Shown here in pieces: positions 1 to 7,890 of a DNA stretch of 11,067 nucleotides (positions within the stretch are counted from its first letter, which is position 1; every line of letters begins with the position of its first letter). Position numbers and translations under genes: made by a program. The notes below the pieces were generated by a model, which saw only the letters and a program-made list of their open reading frames with translations, did not search any database and was not told where the DNA came from. This DNA is from Fidelibacterota bacterium TCS55. Lineage in GTDB: Bacteria > Fidelibacterota > Marinisomatia > Marinisomatales > TCS55. The stretch covers positions 1 to 11,067 of the forward strand of contig CAJJBS010000108.1 of NCBI GenBank assembly GCA_905182385.1, read 5' to 3'.

Positions 1-623
1 GGGTGTGATTTCAATCTATCTACCCATCCCATTAGAGCCGAGACAGGTGTTCCAAGTTGATGAGCGGTTTCTCTTGCCATACCAACCCAAATATTTCTTT
101 TTTCACTATTTCTAATTGAATTAAATCCGACAAAGCCTATTCCAACAAATAAACTTACAATTACAATTTCAAGATAAGGTAACCATTTAAGTTGTCTAAT
201 TAAATCAGAGTTTCCATAATGTAGATAACCTAAAGTAAATGACTCATTTGATCTGTTTTCAAAATAAATAATTGGAATTGGTTCATTTTGTTTATCCATT
301 AATTCCATATTTTTCTTTAAATCTACTTTATTTAATTCTTTACCTAAATTACGTGAATATTGAGGTTCATTTTGAGCATTTGAATAAATTATTGGGAATT
401 GTACTTTTTTGATAATTTGATCAAAAACAAAATTTAAGTTTGCGTCAGAAGGTTCATTAACTGTTTTAGCAATTATTTGAGAATAAACTTTTACACTTTC
501 TTTATTGTCATGACGTAAACTATTTACAATCGAGTTAGAATAAAATAACAGACCCATAATTAGAATAATACCAATAAAAAAAAGGTTAAATTTTATAGTA
601 TTACTATTTTGAAGATATTTCAT
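1..623 (-). CDS. Sensor histidine kinase, N-terminal part (runs off left edge)
   Basis: I translated this reading frame by hand; it stays open for 207 codons from an ATG at 623 to the window edge. Residues about 12-28 form a first membrane helix, 29-147 an extracytoplasmic sensor region, and 149-167 a second helix. A short linker leads to an H-box with the motif ETAHQLGTPVSALMGW (about 185-200), where His188 is the expected phosphorylated histidine. This H-box variant and the YGNSDL..QL stretch before the second helix are, from memory, typical of membrane-bound kinases in Bacteroidota and relatives. The dimerisation helix is cut and the ATP-binding domain lies outside the window, so activity cannot be judged. 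The start ATG overlaps the YfhO stop by one base (TGATG), so it is probably co-translated with the glycan genes. No partner response regulator is visible. The family call is secure; the signal is unknown. Confidence 0.88.
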   Translation of the reverse strand, partial: MKYLQNSNTIKFNLFFIGIILIMGLLFYSNSIVNSLRHDNKESVKVYSQIIAKTVNEPSDANLNFVFDQIIKKVQFPIIYSNAQNEPQYSRNLGKELNKVDLKKNMELMDKQNEPIPIIYFENRSNESFTLGYLHYGNSDLIRQLKWLPYLEIVIVSLFVGIGFVGFNSIRNSEKRNIWVGMARETAHQLGTPVSALMGWVDRLKSH

Positions 624-2971
624 CAACTTTTACGTTTATAATAACCAAATAAAATAAGAAATAAAGCAAGTGCAAATGATATAATTGAGATAGTCATTCC
701 TTTATTAAATTGAGATTTATCATATTTAAAAGTTATCTCGTTTTTTCCTGCAGGTACGGGTAATCCTCTTAAAACACCATTAATTTTTATTGTTTCAACA
801 TTATCTCCATTAATGTTAGCCTTCCATCTTTTGGGATAGAATACTTCACTTAAAACTAAAAATTGATTTCCTTCAGATTCAGTTTGGATATTGATTTCAT
901 GAAGTTTTCTTTCAATTTTATTTATAATTGATATTTTATCTGATGGAGACTGTACTGATTGAGTACTATATGCATATTCAGAGGGGTCGAATGAGTCATC
1001 AATTATTTTTTTAAATATAATATCTTCATCAAATATTTCAATATTATCAACAAACCAAGCACGAGGTAAATGATCAGAAAGTTGATACACATTCACAGAT
1101 TGAGATCCTCTAGGAGCTTTTAGATTGCCCGTTTTTACAAGCTTTAACTCAGGATGATTTAATACTTGTGGTGCAATCAAATATTTTACATTCATCATTC
1201 TAAGTAAAGGTAGAGAACTACCATTCCTAGTTTTTGTTAAAAAATTATTATATGAACGCAATTTTGCTGGATGATAGCCACCCATTGATTCAATTTTAAA
1301 GGCTGCAAATCTTGATTCACCAAATAGATTCCCAATTGGATAAATTCTAAAATTACTTTTATCAGCTTTTAAAAATTGAATGATTTCATCTTGTTCAAAA
1401 AAACGTTTTACTGCATTATTAGATATTAATTGAGAATTACGGCCACTCCCTTTCGAAGGTTCAATGATTTTATAATTAACTATACAAATATCAAAGATCC
1501 CGACTGTTAGAATTAAAACATACATAATATTTTTACTAATTTTTCTTTGGCTCCATAGCCATATTACAATCAAGAGTGATGCTATAAAGAATATCATCAA
1601 CCACGTATCCTTTTCCCATAAACTCCAACGAATATTATTAATAATTTGAGCAGTACGTGGATCTTGGACTCTGGGAGGAGGAAAACTTTCACGAATAAAT
1701 CCCTCGAGCGATGATCCTCCTAGAAGTATTAGCAAAAAGGAAACAACTCCAAATCCTAAAAGGCCCCAAAACCATTTTGGTATAGATTTATCTTTAATCT
1801 TTGCGACTGATTCCAATCCAAAAGCTGCTAAAAAAGCAATATTAAATTGTAATATAATTAAAATCATGTGTGGGACACGAAATTTATTAAAATAAGGGAA
1901 AATATTAAAGAATAAGTCATATACAATACTAAAATGTTTTCCAAATGAAATTAAAAGCGCTAAGATAGAAGTAGTAATTAAAAACCAATGAATAAATTCT
2001 CTTTTTTCAAATAAACCTATAATTGCTAAACATAATATTATAATTCCCATATAATTTGGGTAATCAGTAAATGGCATTAAACCCCAATATACTTGCCCTC
2101 CAAAACCAAAAGCGGAAGGGATTAAAAATGTAAGCATTTCTTTTGGATGAAAAGACCACCCTGTAGCATAACTATAATCTGCTCCGCCAGCCTGTGATCC
2201 TCCACGAATTGAATAAGGAGTATAATCCATAGCTGGTAAATAAATTAACAATGACAACCCAATTCCTAGAATACATGCAATCGAAAATAAACTAAAGGAA
2301 TGAATTATATATTGTTTGTCTGCTTTTTCCTTAAATCTTTTAATTAATATTAGAAGCGAGTAAGCACCAATTAACATCCATGTATAATAAGCAATTTGTG
2401 CATGTGCCCTTTGAAGTTGAAATCCAATTAGAATAGCCAAAAGACCTGTATCCAATAAGTTAGGTTTTTCCCAAAGCTTAACTGTAAACCAAAGAATCCA
2501 CGGGATATACGCTGCCGTCATCATTTGACTCCCGTGCCCATGCACGACCATAACAGTCATATAAGGTGTAAGCATAAAAGCTACTGATCCTAGAATTGAA
2601 GATAAATAATTAAGGTTAAAGTATTTTAATAAGAAAAAACAACCAAGGCCTGCAAATAAAAGATGTAACATTTGAATCATTATTCCTGGTAGAAAAAATA
2701 ATTTAAATAAATGTTCAGGAAAATAAAGTTTTGAGATGTGTGAAAAAGCTTCAGCTGAAGGCATTCCACTAAATATCCAAGGCTGCCATAGAGGAAACTC
2801 ACCTGATTGATCTGAAAAATCATTTAATGCAATACCAACAGCTTTAGGACTTAAAGTATCAGCAGAACCAAATGATTTATCAGAAAAGATAACTTGATTA
2901 AAAAGAACAGTAATTAATAACATCATAAAGATTGATGCAAATAATGTTTTTGACATAAAGTTTATTTTCAT
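623..2971 (-). CDS. YfhO-family membrane protein, putative GT-C glycosyltransferase
   Basis: This 782-residue protein is a polytopic membrane protein with about a dozen hydrophobic segments between residues 8 and 500, then a large soluble domain (about 510-755), then a final helix (about 758-776) and a basic tail. Family hallmarks are the first outer loop with FPLWQPWIFSGMPS (59-72), HGHGSQMM (144-151), NKFRVPHMIL (362-371), GGYHPAKLRSYNNFL (564-578), the MMNVKYLIA strand (592-600), and the C-terminal FYPKRWKANINGD and VPAGKNEITFKY stretches. In Bacillus and Listeria, YfhO-type proteins transfer a sugar from a polyprenyl-phosphate donor to lipoteichoic acid outside the membrane; in Gram-negative relatives the acceptor is not known. 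The ATG overlaps the flippase stop (ATGA), which favours this start over the Met six codons in. Membership is clear; the substrate is inferred to be made by upstream genes of the same operon. Confidence 0.9.
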   Translation of the reverse strand: MKINFMSKTLFASIFMMLLITVLFNQVIFSDKSFGSADTLSPKAVGIALNDFSDQSGEFPLWQPWIFSGMPSAEAFSHISKLYFPEHLFKLFFLPGIMIQMLHLLFAGLGCFFLLKYFNLNYLSSILGSVAFMLTPYMTVMVVHGHGSQMMTAAYIPWILWFTVKLWEKPNLLDTGLLAILIGFQLQRAHAQIAYYTWMLIGAYSLLILIKRFKEKADKQYIIHSFSLFSIACILGIGLSLLIYLPAMDYTPYSIRGGSQAGGADYSYATGWSFHPKEMLTFLIPSAFGFGGQVYWGLMPFTDYPNYMGIIILCLAIIGLFEKREFIHWFLITTSILALLISFGKHFSIVYDLFFNIFPYFNKFRVPHMILIILQFNIAFLAAFGLESVAKIKDKSIPKWFWGLLGFGVVSFLLILLGGSSLEGFIRESFPPPRVQDPRTAQIINNIRWSLWEKDTWLMIFFIASLLIVIWLWSQRKISKNIMYVLILTVGIFDICIVNYKIIEPSKGSGRNSQLISNNAVKRFFEQDEIIQFLKADKSNFRIYPIGNLFGESRFAAFKIESMGGYHPAKLRSYNNFLTKTRNGSSLPLLRMMNVKYLIAPQVLNHPELKLVKTGNLKAPRGSQSVNVYQLSDHLPRAWFVDNIEIFDEDIIFKKIIDDSFDPSEYAYSTQSVQSPSDKISIINKIERKLHEINIQTESEGNQFLVLSEVFYPKRWKANINGDNVETIKINGVLRGLPVPAGKNEITFKYDKSQFNKGMTISIISFALALFLILFGYYKRKS

Positions 2972-4470
2972 TTTTTGTTTACAATCCCTTTAAAAAAGTT
3001 TAAACCTATTAAAATATCTTTATCTTCATCTTCCATTCTTAATAAAAACAACATCAATCCAAAAATAAAGATTGAACTAAAAACTGCAATCAAAAGAGTT
3101 ATAAATGTACTGTATTCTATTATTAAAGGTTTAATGAGTATTAATGTACTATAGCAAACTAATCCAGATAAAATTGGTTTAAATAATTTGAGATTTAAAA
3201 AATTAATTTTTAAAATAAAATTAACTTGTAATACCCTAATTAGGCCCACTGTTGTTAATGAAATTAAAGTAGCAATGGCTGCTCCTAAAATACCATAGAT
3301 TGGTATAAGCCAAACATTTAGTCCAAAATTTAATATAAATGTCCCAATCGAATTAAATAATACTAGTTTAGTAAATCCAGACATACTCAATGTTGGTCCA
3401 GCTACTCCTAAAATAGCTTGAATAAATGTACCAATAGTCAAGATGACTAAAACCTGACTACTTTCTAAATACTCAGGACCAAATAGGAATAGTACTTTTT
3501 CTGGAAATAAAATAAATATAGCGGAAATAGGTATAGCAAATATCAATAACCAACGATTTACTAATTGATATGTATTTGAAAGCTTCGCGTTCTCACCTTC
3601 ATTATGAAATTGAGAGACTAAAGGTGCATAGATACTTAGAAAAGATAATAATAGTGCTTGTAGAAGACCAGCTGTTCTTGCGGCAGGGTGATACAAGCCA
3701 ACAGTTAAAGGATCCGTGAAATAACCAATCATTAATATATCCATCCAGTGCATTAATGTTTGCAGTATTGTCACAAACATGAGAGGATAAGAAAACTTTA
3801 ATAATTCATAATTAATTTTACTTTTAATAATTTGGTTATTTTTCAAACCAGAAATGTTTTTCAAAATCATAAACATAAATAAAAAACCAATAATTCCTGT
3901 AGCAAGAATTGGTATGGTTATAGAATATTCTTTGGGCATAAACCAATAACAGAAAATCATGGTTACTAATAATATGGTTGGATTCAAAAATTGAGTAATA
4001 ATAGTTTTATATTTGAGGCGTTTAAAACCTTGTGTGGCAAAAGCAGAAATTTGGATTAATGAGTTAAATGGAATAGCAATAGCAAAAATAATCAGAACAG
4101 ATTTAAGCAGTTTTTGTTTATTAAAATAATTATCCACTATTGTTCCAGAAAAAAGAATTAACATAACCATAATTGACAAAGAAAAGATAGTTGTCATTTT
4201 TAAAGCAGATCCAATAAGTAAATTAATTTTGTCTTTATCTAGTTTTGGATTTAATCTACTTACAAATCGCATTATACCAGTTTCTAATCCCATTTTAGCG
4301 AATACTTCCGAAATAAGCATAATTGAATTTGCTAACGAATAAATACCAAGAAATTCTGGTCCTACCCAACGAGCCAATAATGCAGTATATATATAACGAT
4401 TTAAATTACCATATAATAAACCTGAAAATGTAATTGATGATTCTTTACCAATTTTTTTAGCTATGTTCAT
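2968..4470 (-). CDS. Polysaccharide flippase, MOP superfamily (Wzx-like)
   Basis: A 500-residue integral membrane protein with about 12-14 hydrophobic helices spread over its whole length, the usual size and layout of Wzx/RfbX O-unit flippases. The N-terminus (KKIGKESSITFSGLLYG) leading into LLARWVGPEFLGIYSLA (31-47) is typical of the family. The mid-protein helix pair has MHWMDILMIGYF followed by VGLYHPAARTAG (about 240-267), and LFGPEYLESS lies in the central loop of the second half. It probably moves a lipid-linked sugar or oligosaccharide from the cytoplasmic to the outer leaflet. It starts 2 nt after the stop of the preceding GT4 gene, without a clear Shine-Dalgarno sequence, and its stop overlaps the YfhO start. 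The C-terminal tail ends in charged residues (MEDEDKD, then NKK). The family is firm; the cargo is unknown, though the neighbours point to a surface glycan intermediate. Confidence 0.9.
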   Translation of the reverse strand: MNIAKKIGKESSITFSGLLYGNLNRYIYTALLARWVGPEFLGIYSLANSIMLISEVFAKMGLETGIMRFVSRLNPKLDKDKINLLIGSALKMTTIFSLSIMVMLILFSGTIVDNYFNKQKLLKSVLIIFAIAIPFNSLIQISAFATQGFKRLKYKTIITQFLNPTILLVTMIFCYWFMPKEYSITIPILATGIIGFLFMFMILKNISGLKNNQIIKSKINYELLKFSYPLMFVTILQTLMHWMDILMIGYFTDPLTVGLYHPAARTAGLLQALLLSFLSIYAPLVSQFHNEGENAKLSNTYQLVNRWLLIFAIPISAIFILFPEKVLFLFGPEYLESSQVLVILTIGTFIQAILGVAGPTLSMSGFTKLVLFNSIGTFILNFGLNVWLIPIYGILGAAIATLISLTTVGLIRVLQVNFILKINFLNLKLFKPILSGLVCYSTLILIKPLIIEYSTFITLLIAVFSSIFIFGLMLFLLRMEDEDKDILIGLNFFKGIVNKK

Positions 4471-4472
4471 AC

Positions 4473-5660
4473 TTATAAAATAGATTTATAAAGTGTTTGA
4501 AATTTCTCAACTACTTGTTTTTTTGAAAAATAAGAATTGACTTTATTTCTGCCTTTTTCTCCCATAATAGAGAGTTTGTTTTCGTTTAGCATTAATTTAT
4601 TTATTTCTGTAGCAAAACTATTTATTTCGCTCTTTATAATACCATCATTTTTACTTATTTCTAAACCTTCACTACCAATAATTGTAGTAATAACTGGAGT
4701 ACCACAACTTAATGCGTGTGGAATTTTCATTTTCAAACCTGAGCCAATACTTATTGGTGCAACCATAAGCATTTGTGAAGAAATAAAAGAGTCTATATCA
4801 TCTAGAAAACCAAGATATTTTACTCGATCAAGCTTATTTATTTTTGAAACTAGTTTAGTTGGCATATCTTTTCCAACAATACTTAATGTGATTTTATTAT
4901 TTATATGTGGAAAAATTGAATCAATAATTATTTCTAGGGCATTAATATTAGGTTCACGATTAAACGAACCAACAAAACAAATAGAATTTGAAATTTTATT
5001 TGAAAGAGACTTTTGAATATTTTTAATTTGGGGTGGAATTATATGAATTGTTTTATTACAACCTAACTTTAGTAAATAAAATTTGTCTTCTTTTGTTAAA
5101 GTAACTACACCATCAAATTTATTGGCAATATTAGATTCAATTTTTTTTGCTAGTTTAAATGATCTTTTATTTGATTTTTTACCAACTAATAATCCGGATT
5201 CATACATTTTAGTTGAAACATCATGAAAAACAATTAAAGATTTAATATCACTAAAAAGATGAGTGTAATGATGCATTACATTATATTCAACTTGAACTAA
5301 ATCAAAAGAATTTGAGTCCACAAGCTTTAGAATCAAGTTTGACATCGCTTGTTTATCATATTTAGCTATAAAAAAAGGTTCTTTACCCTTTATATAAGAG
5401 ATTAAAGGTTTAATATTTCTAAAAACTGAATTAATTTTTCCAGATATAGATTTTTGATTTCTTGGATATCTAATTGTAAAAACATTTATCCCAAATGAAG
5501 TTAAATCAGCAAGTGACTTTTCTTCATTTATATCAATGAATGAAGCTATTGTTATCTTATACTTTTCTGATAAAGCAACAACATTCCTATAAATTAATTG
5601 TGCCCCTGCATGACCACTAGTTTCTGAGGGGAGGTATGGTGTTATAAAGAGAATATTCAA
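4473..5660 (-). CDS. Glycosyltransferase family 4 (GT-B fold), TTG start
   Basis: This cytoplasmic or peripheral GT-B glycosyltransferase of 395 residues should transfer a sugar from a nucleotide donor to a growing lipid-linked glycan. The N-terminal Rossmann half begins with MNILFITPYLP and has a glycine-rich turn (SGHAGAQ, 15-21), VQVEYNVM (122-129) and VFHDVS (144-149). The C-terminal donor-binding half has FVGSFNREPNINAL (229-242), SIVGKDMP, YLGFLDDID and a GSGLKMKIPHALSCGTP motif (306-322). At residue 315 the family's usual donor-ribose-binding glutamate is His (codon CAC). The start codon is TTG: an in-frame TAA lies three codons upstream, and the first internal Met (106) would remove most of the first Rossmann domain. 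It begins 3 codons beyond the phosphatidyltransferase stop (6-nt gap) with no clear Shine-Dalgarno sequence. The family is certain; donor and acceptor are not. Confidence 0.9.
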   Translation of the reverse strand: MNILFITPYLPSETSGHAGAQLIYRNVVALSEKYKITIASFIDINEEKSLADLTSFGINVFTIRYPRNQKSISGKINSVFRNIKPLISYIKGKEPFFIAKYDKQAMSNLILKLVDSNSFDLVQVEYNVMHHYTHLFSDIKSLIVFHDVSTKMYESGLLVGKKSNKRSFKLAKKIESNIANKFDGVVTLTKEDKFYLLKLGCNKTIHIIPPQIKNIQKSLSNKISNSICFVGSFNREPNINALEIIIDSIFPHINNKITLSIVGKDMPTKLVSKINKLDRVKYLGFLDDIDSFISSQMLMVAPISIGSGLKMKIPHALSCGTPVITTIIGSEGLEISKNDGIIKSEINSFATEINKLMLNENKLSIMGEKGRNKVNSYFSKKQVVEKFQTLYKSIL

Positions 5661-5666
5661 ATTAAT

Positions 5667-6335
5667 TTATGGTTCATTGATCCAAAATAAGATTATTCGT
5701 TTTAAAAATAATAGAACTTCAAAAGCCCCAAAAAATATTAATAAAAGATCAATACGATTTATTGGAATAAAAATTAAATAAAATAAATATATATTATTCA
5801 TTGCTAAAGCAATATGAGTAGAAATGTTATTATTATTTTGAAATTGCGTAGAACCTTTTTTTATTAGACTACGCAAAGTATGCTCGGTTTGAGTTATAGC
5901 ATGTATAACTAATACTAGCATACCAATTTCTAAACCAAATTCATGATTTTTACTTAATTCATAACCTAAAGCTGCAATAATCATAAATTTCAAGATATGA
6001 TCTGAAACAGCGTCTAAATAATAGCCTTTATTAGAAGGATGAGTCGGATGATAAAACCCCATTTTTTTAAATCGTGCCATCATTCCATCCATTAAATCAA
6101 AAATCCAGCCAAGCTGTAATAATATTACAATTATAAAAATATACTCAATAAAATTAGTTAAGATCAAATAAATAGCTAATAATTCGAATGAGATAGCTAA
6201 TCCTGTAATGATATTTGGAGTGATAAATGTATTGCTCAGTATAACACATAAAAAAGTCGCAATCGGATAATGGAACCAATTTGTTATTAAATCAAATTCT
6301 TTACGAAATTCACTGATTTCTTTATAGCGATTCAT
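5667..6335 (-). CDS. CDP-alcohol phosphatidyltransferase family protein
   Basis: A 222-residue membrane enzyme with about six hydrophobic segments. The signature DxxDGxxAR...GxxxDxxxD is complete: Asp80, Asp83, Gly84, Ala87, Arg88, Gly104, Asp108 and Asp112. A TPNIIT motif (39-44) precedes the second helix, as is common in the family. The enzymes use two metal ions to move a phospho-alcohol or phosphatidyl group from a CDP-activated donor to a hydroxyl. The loop between Arg88 and Gly104 holds 15 residues (FKKMGFYHPTHPSNK), longer than the roughly 8 in classical phospholipid synthases such as PgsA or PssA. The gene overlaps the methyltransferase upstream (ATGA) and sits among glycosyltransferases rather than lipid genes. 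I infer a glycan- or glycolipid-directed phospho-alcohol transferase, but a phosphatidylinositol-type or other phospholipid synthase cannot be excluded. Confidence 0.9.
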   Translation of the reverse strand: MNRYKEISEFRKEFDLITNWFHYPIATFLCVILSNTFITPNIITGLAISFELLAIYLILTNFIEYIFIIVILLQLGWIFDLMDGMMARFKKMGFYHPTHPSNKGYYLDAVSDHILKFMIIAALGYELSKNHEFGLEIGMLVLVIHAITQTEHTLRSLIKKGSTQFQNNNNISTHIALAMNNIYLFYLIFIPINRIDLLLIFFGAFEVLLFLKRIILFWINEP

Positions 6336-7051
6336 TTTTCGCCAGAGACCATGAAGTGTCGAATACTAACAAATATATCATCTGTTACATCACGATAGTT
6401 TGCCATTAAGCGATATTCTTCACTAGTTTTACGATGACGATCAATAATTTCTTTTCTCTTCTCTTCATTTTGGCAAGTATTCTCAAGCCAATTATTAATA
6501 CTTTGATTCTCAAGTAAAAAATCATTGTGATTTATTTTTTTAAATAATGAAAATAATTCTAATATTTCATTTTTTGTTGGGTAGTGTATGTTTCGACCTA
6601 TTAACCAATCATATTCGCTAGATATATTATCATTAGGTGGAACTACTTGTGAGAATAAATAAGTACCACCTGGTTTTAAACATCTATGAATTTCTGAAAA
6701 CACTTTTTCTGGCTTTTCAAGATAATGAATAACATTTCGCATATATATTAATTCAAAAGTATTTTCTTCAAATGGTAGATCATGAGCATTAGCAACAATA
6801 GGAGTTATTTTATCATTTTTAATTTGATCTATCATTTCTTTACTAATATCAATTCCAGTCAAGGCACCTTTTCTCGAAGTCATTATATTTGCAACAGCAC
6901 CGGTCCCAATACCTACTTCTAATATATTTGAGAACGATTTATCTGATATCATATCTAAAAAAGTTTCAATAAAACTCTCATTTTTTACCCAACTAGTTTC
7001 ATCATACTTCTTTGCTCTCTTTGACCAATAGCTTTCTGAATAATTTTTCAT
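6332..7051 (-). CDS. SAM-dependent class I methyltransferase
   Basis: A 239-residue soluble methyltransferase of the UbiE/Methyltransf_11 type. The SAM-binding motif I is ILEVGIGTG (43-51), with the acidic end of strand 2 in TGIDIS (Asp68). ANAHDLPFEENTFELIYMRNV (87-107) contains the adenine-contact Asp91 and motif II, and LKPGGTYLFS (125-134) is motif III. The C-terminal third (about 150-239) is polar and variable, as expected for substrate recognition. It overlaps the rhamnosyltransferase-like gene before it and the CDP-alcohol phosphatidyltransferase after it by ATGA junctions, so its product is probably made in step with theirs. The likely role is O-methylation of a sugar or of a lipid head group in the same pathway; the small-molecule target cannot be read from the sequence. 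No clear Shine-Dalgarno sequence precedes the ATG. Confidence 0.9.
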   Translation of the reverse strand: MKNYSESYWSKRAKKYDETSWVKNESFIETFLDMISDKSFSNILEVGIGTGAVANIMTSRKGALTGIDISKEMIDQIKNDKITPIVANAHDLPFEENTFELIYMRNVIHYLEKPEKVFSEIHRCLKPGGTYLFSQVVPPNDNISSEYDWLIGRNIHYPTKNEILELFSLFKKINHNDFLLENQSINNWLENTCQNEEKRKEIIDRHRKTSEEYRLMANYRDVTDDIFVSIRHFMVSGEK

Positions 7052-7890
7052 TTAAAACTCGCTTTAATTTTATAAAATAAAAAGAAGGGCAACTCAAGAA
7101 TAATCATAATTATATTTAAAATTAGTGCGATTGGTAATATAATTAAATTTATATGTTTTATGATTAATCTAATCCTTCCCATGCTTTTCTTTTTCCATTT
7201 AATTAATGAGAATTGACCACCAATTGAAGCTGATACTTTGTGCCAGATCTTAGATTCTGGAATGTACATTATACTACCACCATTTTTTCTTATTCTAATT
7301 GATAAATCAACATCTTCTCCATACATCGAAAATGATTCGTCGAACATATTAAAAAATTTGAAATCTTTTGTTCTAATACAAAAACAACATCCTGTAGCAT
7401 AATCAATTAATGTATTATTATTATATTGTTCTTTATCAATTTTTCTAATACCTCTGTGTCTTATCCAACCAAACAAAAGATTAACATAACCACCAGTAAA
7501 CCATAGAATATTAGGTTTGTCAATATAGAGTATTTTTGGAGCTGTTTGAATTATTGAAGTATCTATTTTTAATGGCCTAATTAATGGATTAATAAAATCA
7601 GGACTAACTAAAGTATCATTATTTATAAATATTGAATATTCTGACTCAATTTTAACATTTTTAGATCCATAATTATTTCCACCAGCATAACCTAAATTTT
7701 CTTTTGATTGAATAACTTCAATATTTGGGAACTCTTTTTTTATCAAATTAACAGATCCATCTGTAGAAGCATTATCAATTAGAACTATATTTATATTAGG
7801 ATAGGTCACTTTATATAATGATCGTAGACAATCAAGGACCATTGCTTTACCATTCCAATTAAGAACAAATATATTTACTAACTTATTCAT
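7048..7890 (-). CDS. Glycosyltransferase family 2, rhamnosyltransferase-like
   Basis: A 280-residue GT-A enzyme of the WbbL/RfbF-like group. Nucleotide-binding motifs are VLNWNG (9-14), LIDNASTDGS (37-46) and NLGYAGGNN (65-73). The metal-binding DxD equivalent is the IFINND stretch ending at Asp92. The acceptor side has YATGCCFCIR (164-173) and MYGEDVDLSIRIRK (189-202), where Glu192-Asp193 supplies the likely catalytic base, followed by IWHKVSASIGG with His217. The C-terminus has a hydrophobic hairpin (about 246-274) that should hold it at the inner membrane. It overlaps the previous gene by one base (TAATG) and the methyltransferase by four (ATGA). The family often uses dTDP-rhamnose, but no rhamnose synthesis genes are visible here, so the donor remains a guess. 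Confidence 0.91.
   Translation of the reverse strand: MNKLVNIFVLNWNGKAMVLDCLRSLYKVTYPNINIVLIDNASTDGSVNLIKKEFPNIEVIQSKENLGYAGGNNYGSKNVKIESEYSIFINNDTLVSPDFINPLIRPLKIDTSIIQTAPKILYIDKPNILWFTGGYVNLLFGWIRHRGIRKIDKEQYNNNTLIDYATGCCFCIRTKDFKFFNMFDESFSMYGEDVDLSIRIRKNGGSIMYIPESKIWHKVSASIGGQFSLIKWKKKSMGRIRLIIKHINLIILPIALILNIIMIILELPFFLFYKIKASFK

Noticed and set aside
2956..2971. Internal Met (MSKTLF) as the YfhO start
   Set aside because: The first ATG overlaps the flippase stop as ATGA, like several other junctions here, and neither site has a strong ribosome motif. The difference is only five residues.
4537..5016. 159-codon open frame on the plus strand
   Set aside because: It lies fully inside the GT4 gene on the other strand, whose motifs are clear. 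Its product is a low-complexity mix of Ile, Leu, Ser and Phe with no domain, as expected from an antisense shadow of A+T-rich coding DNA.
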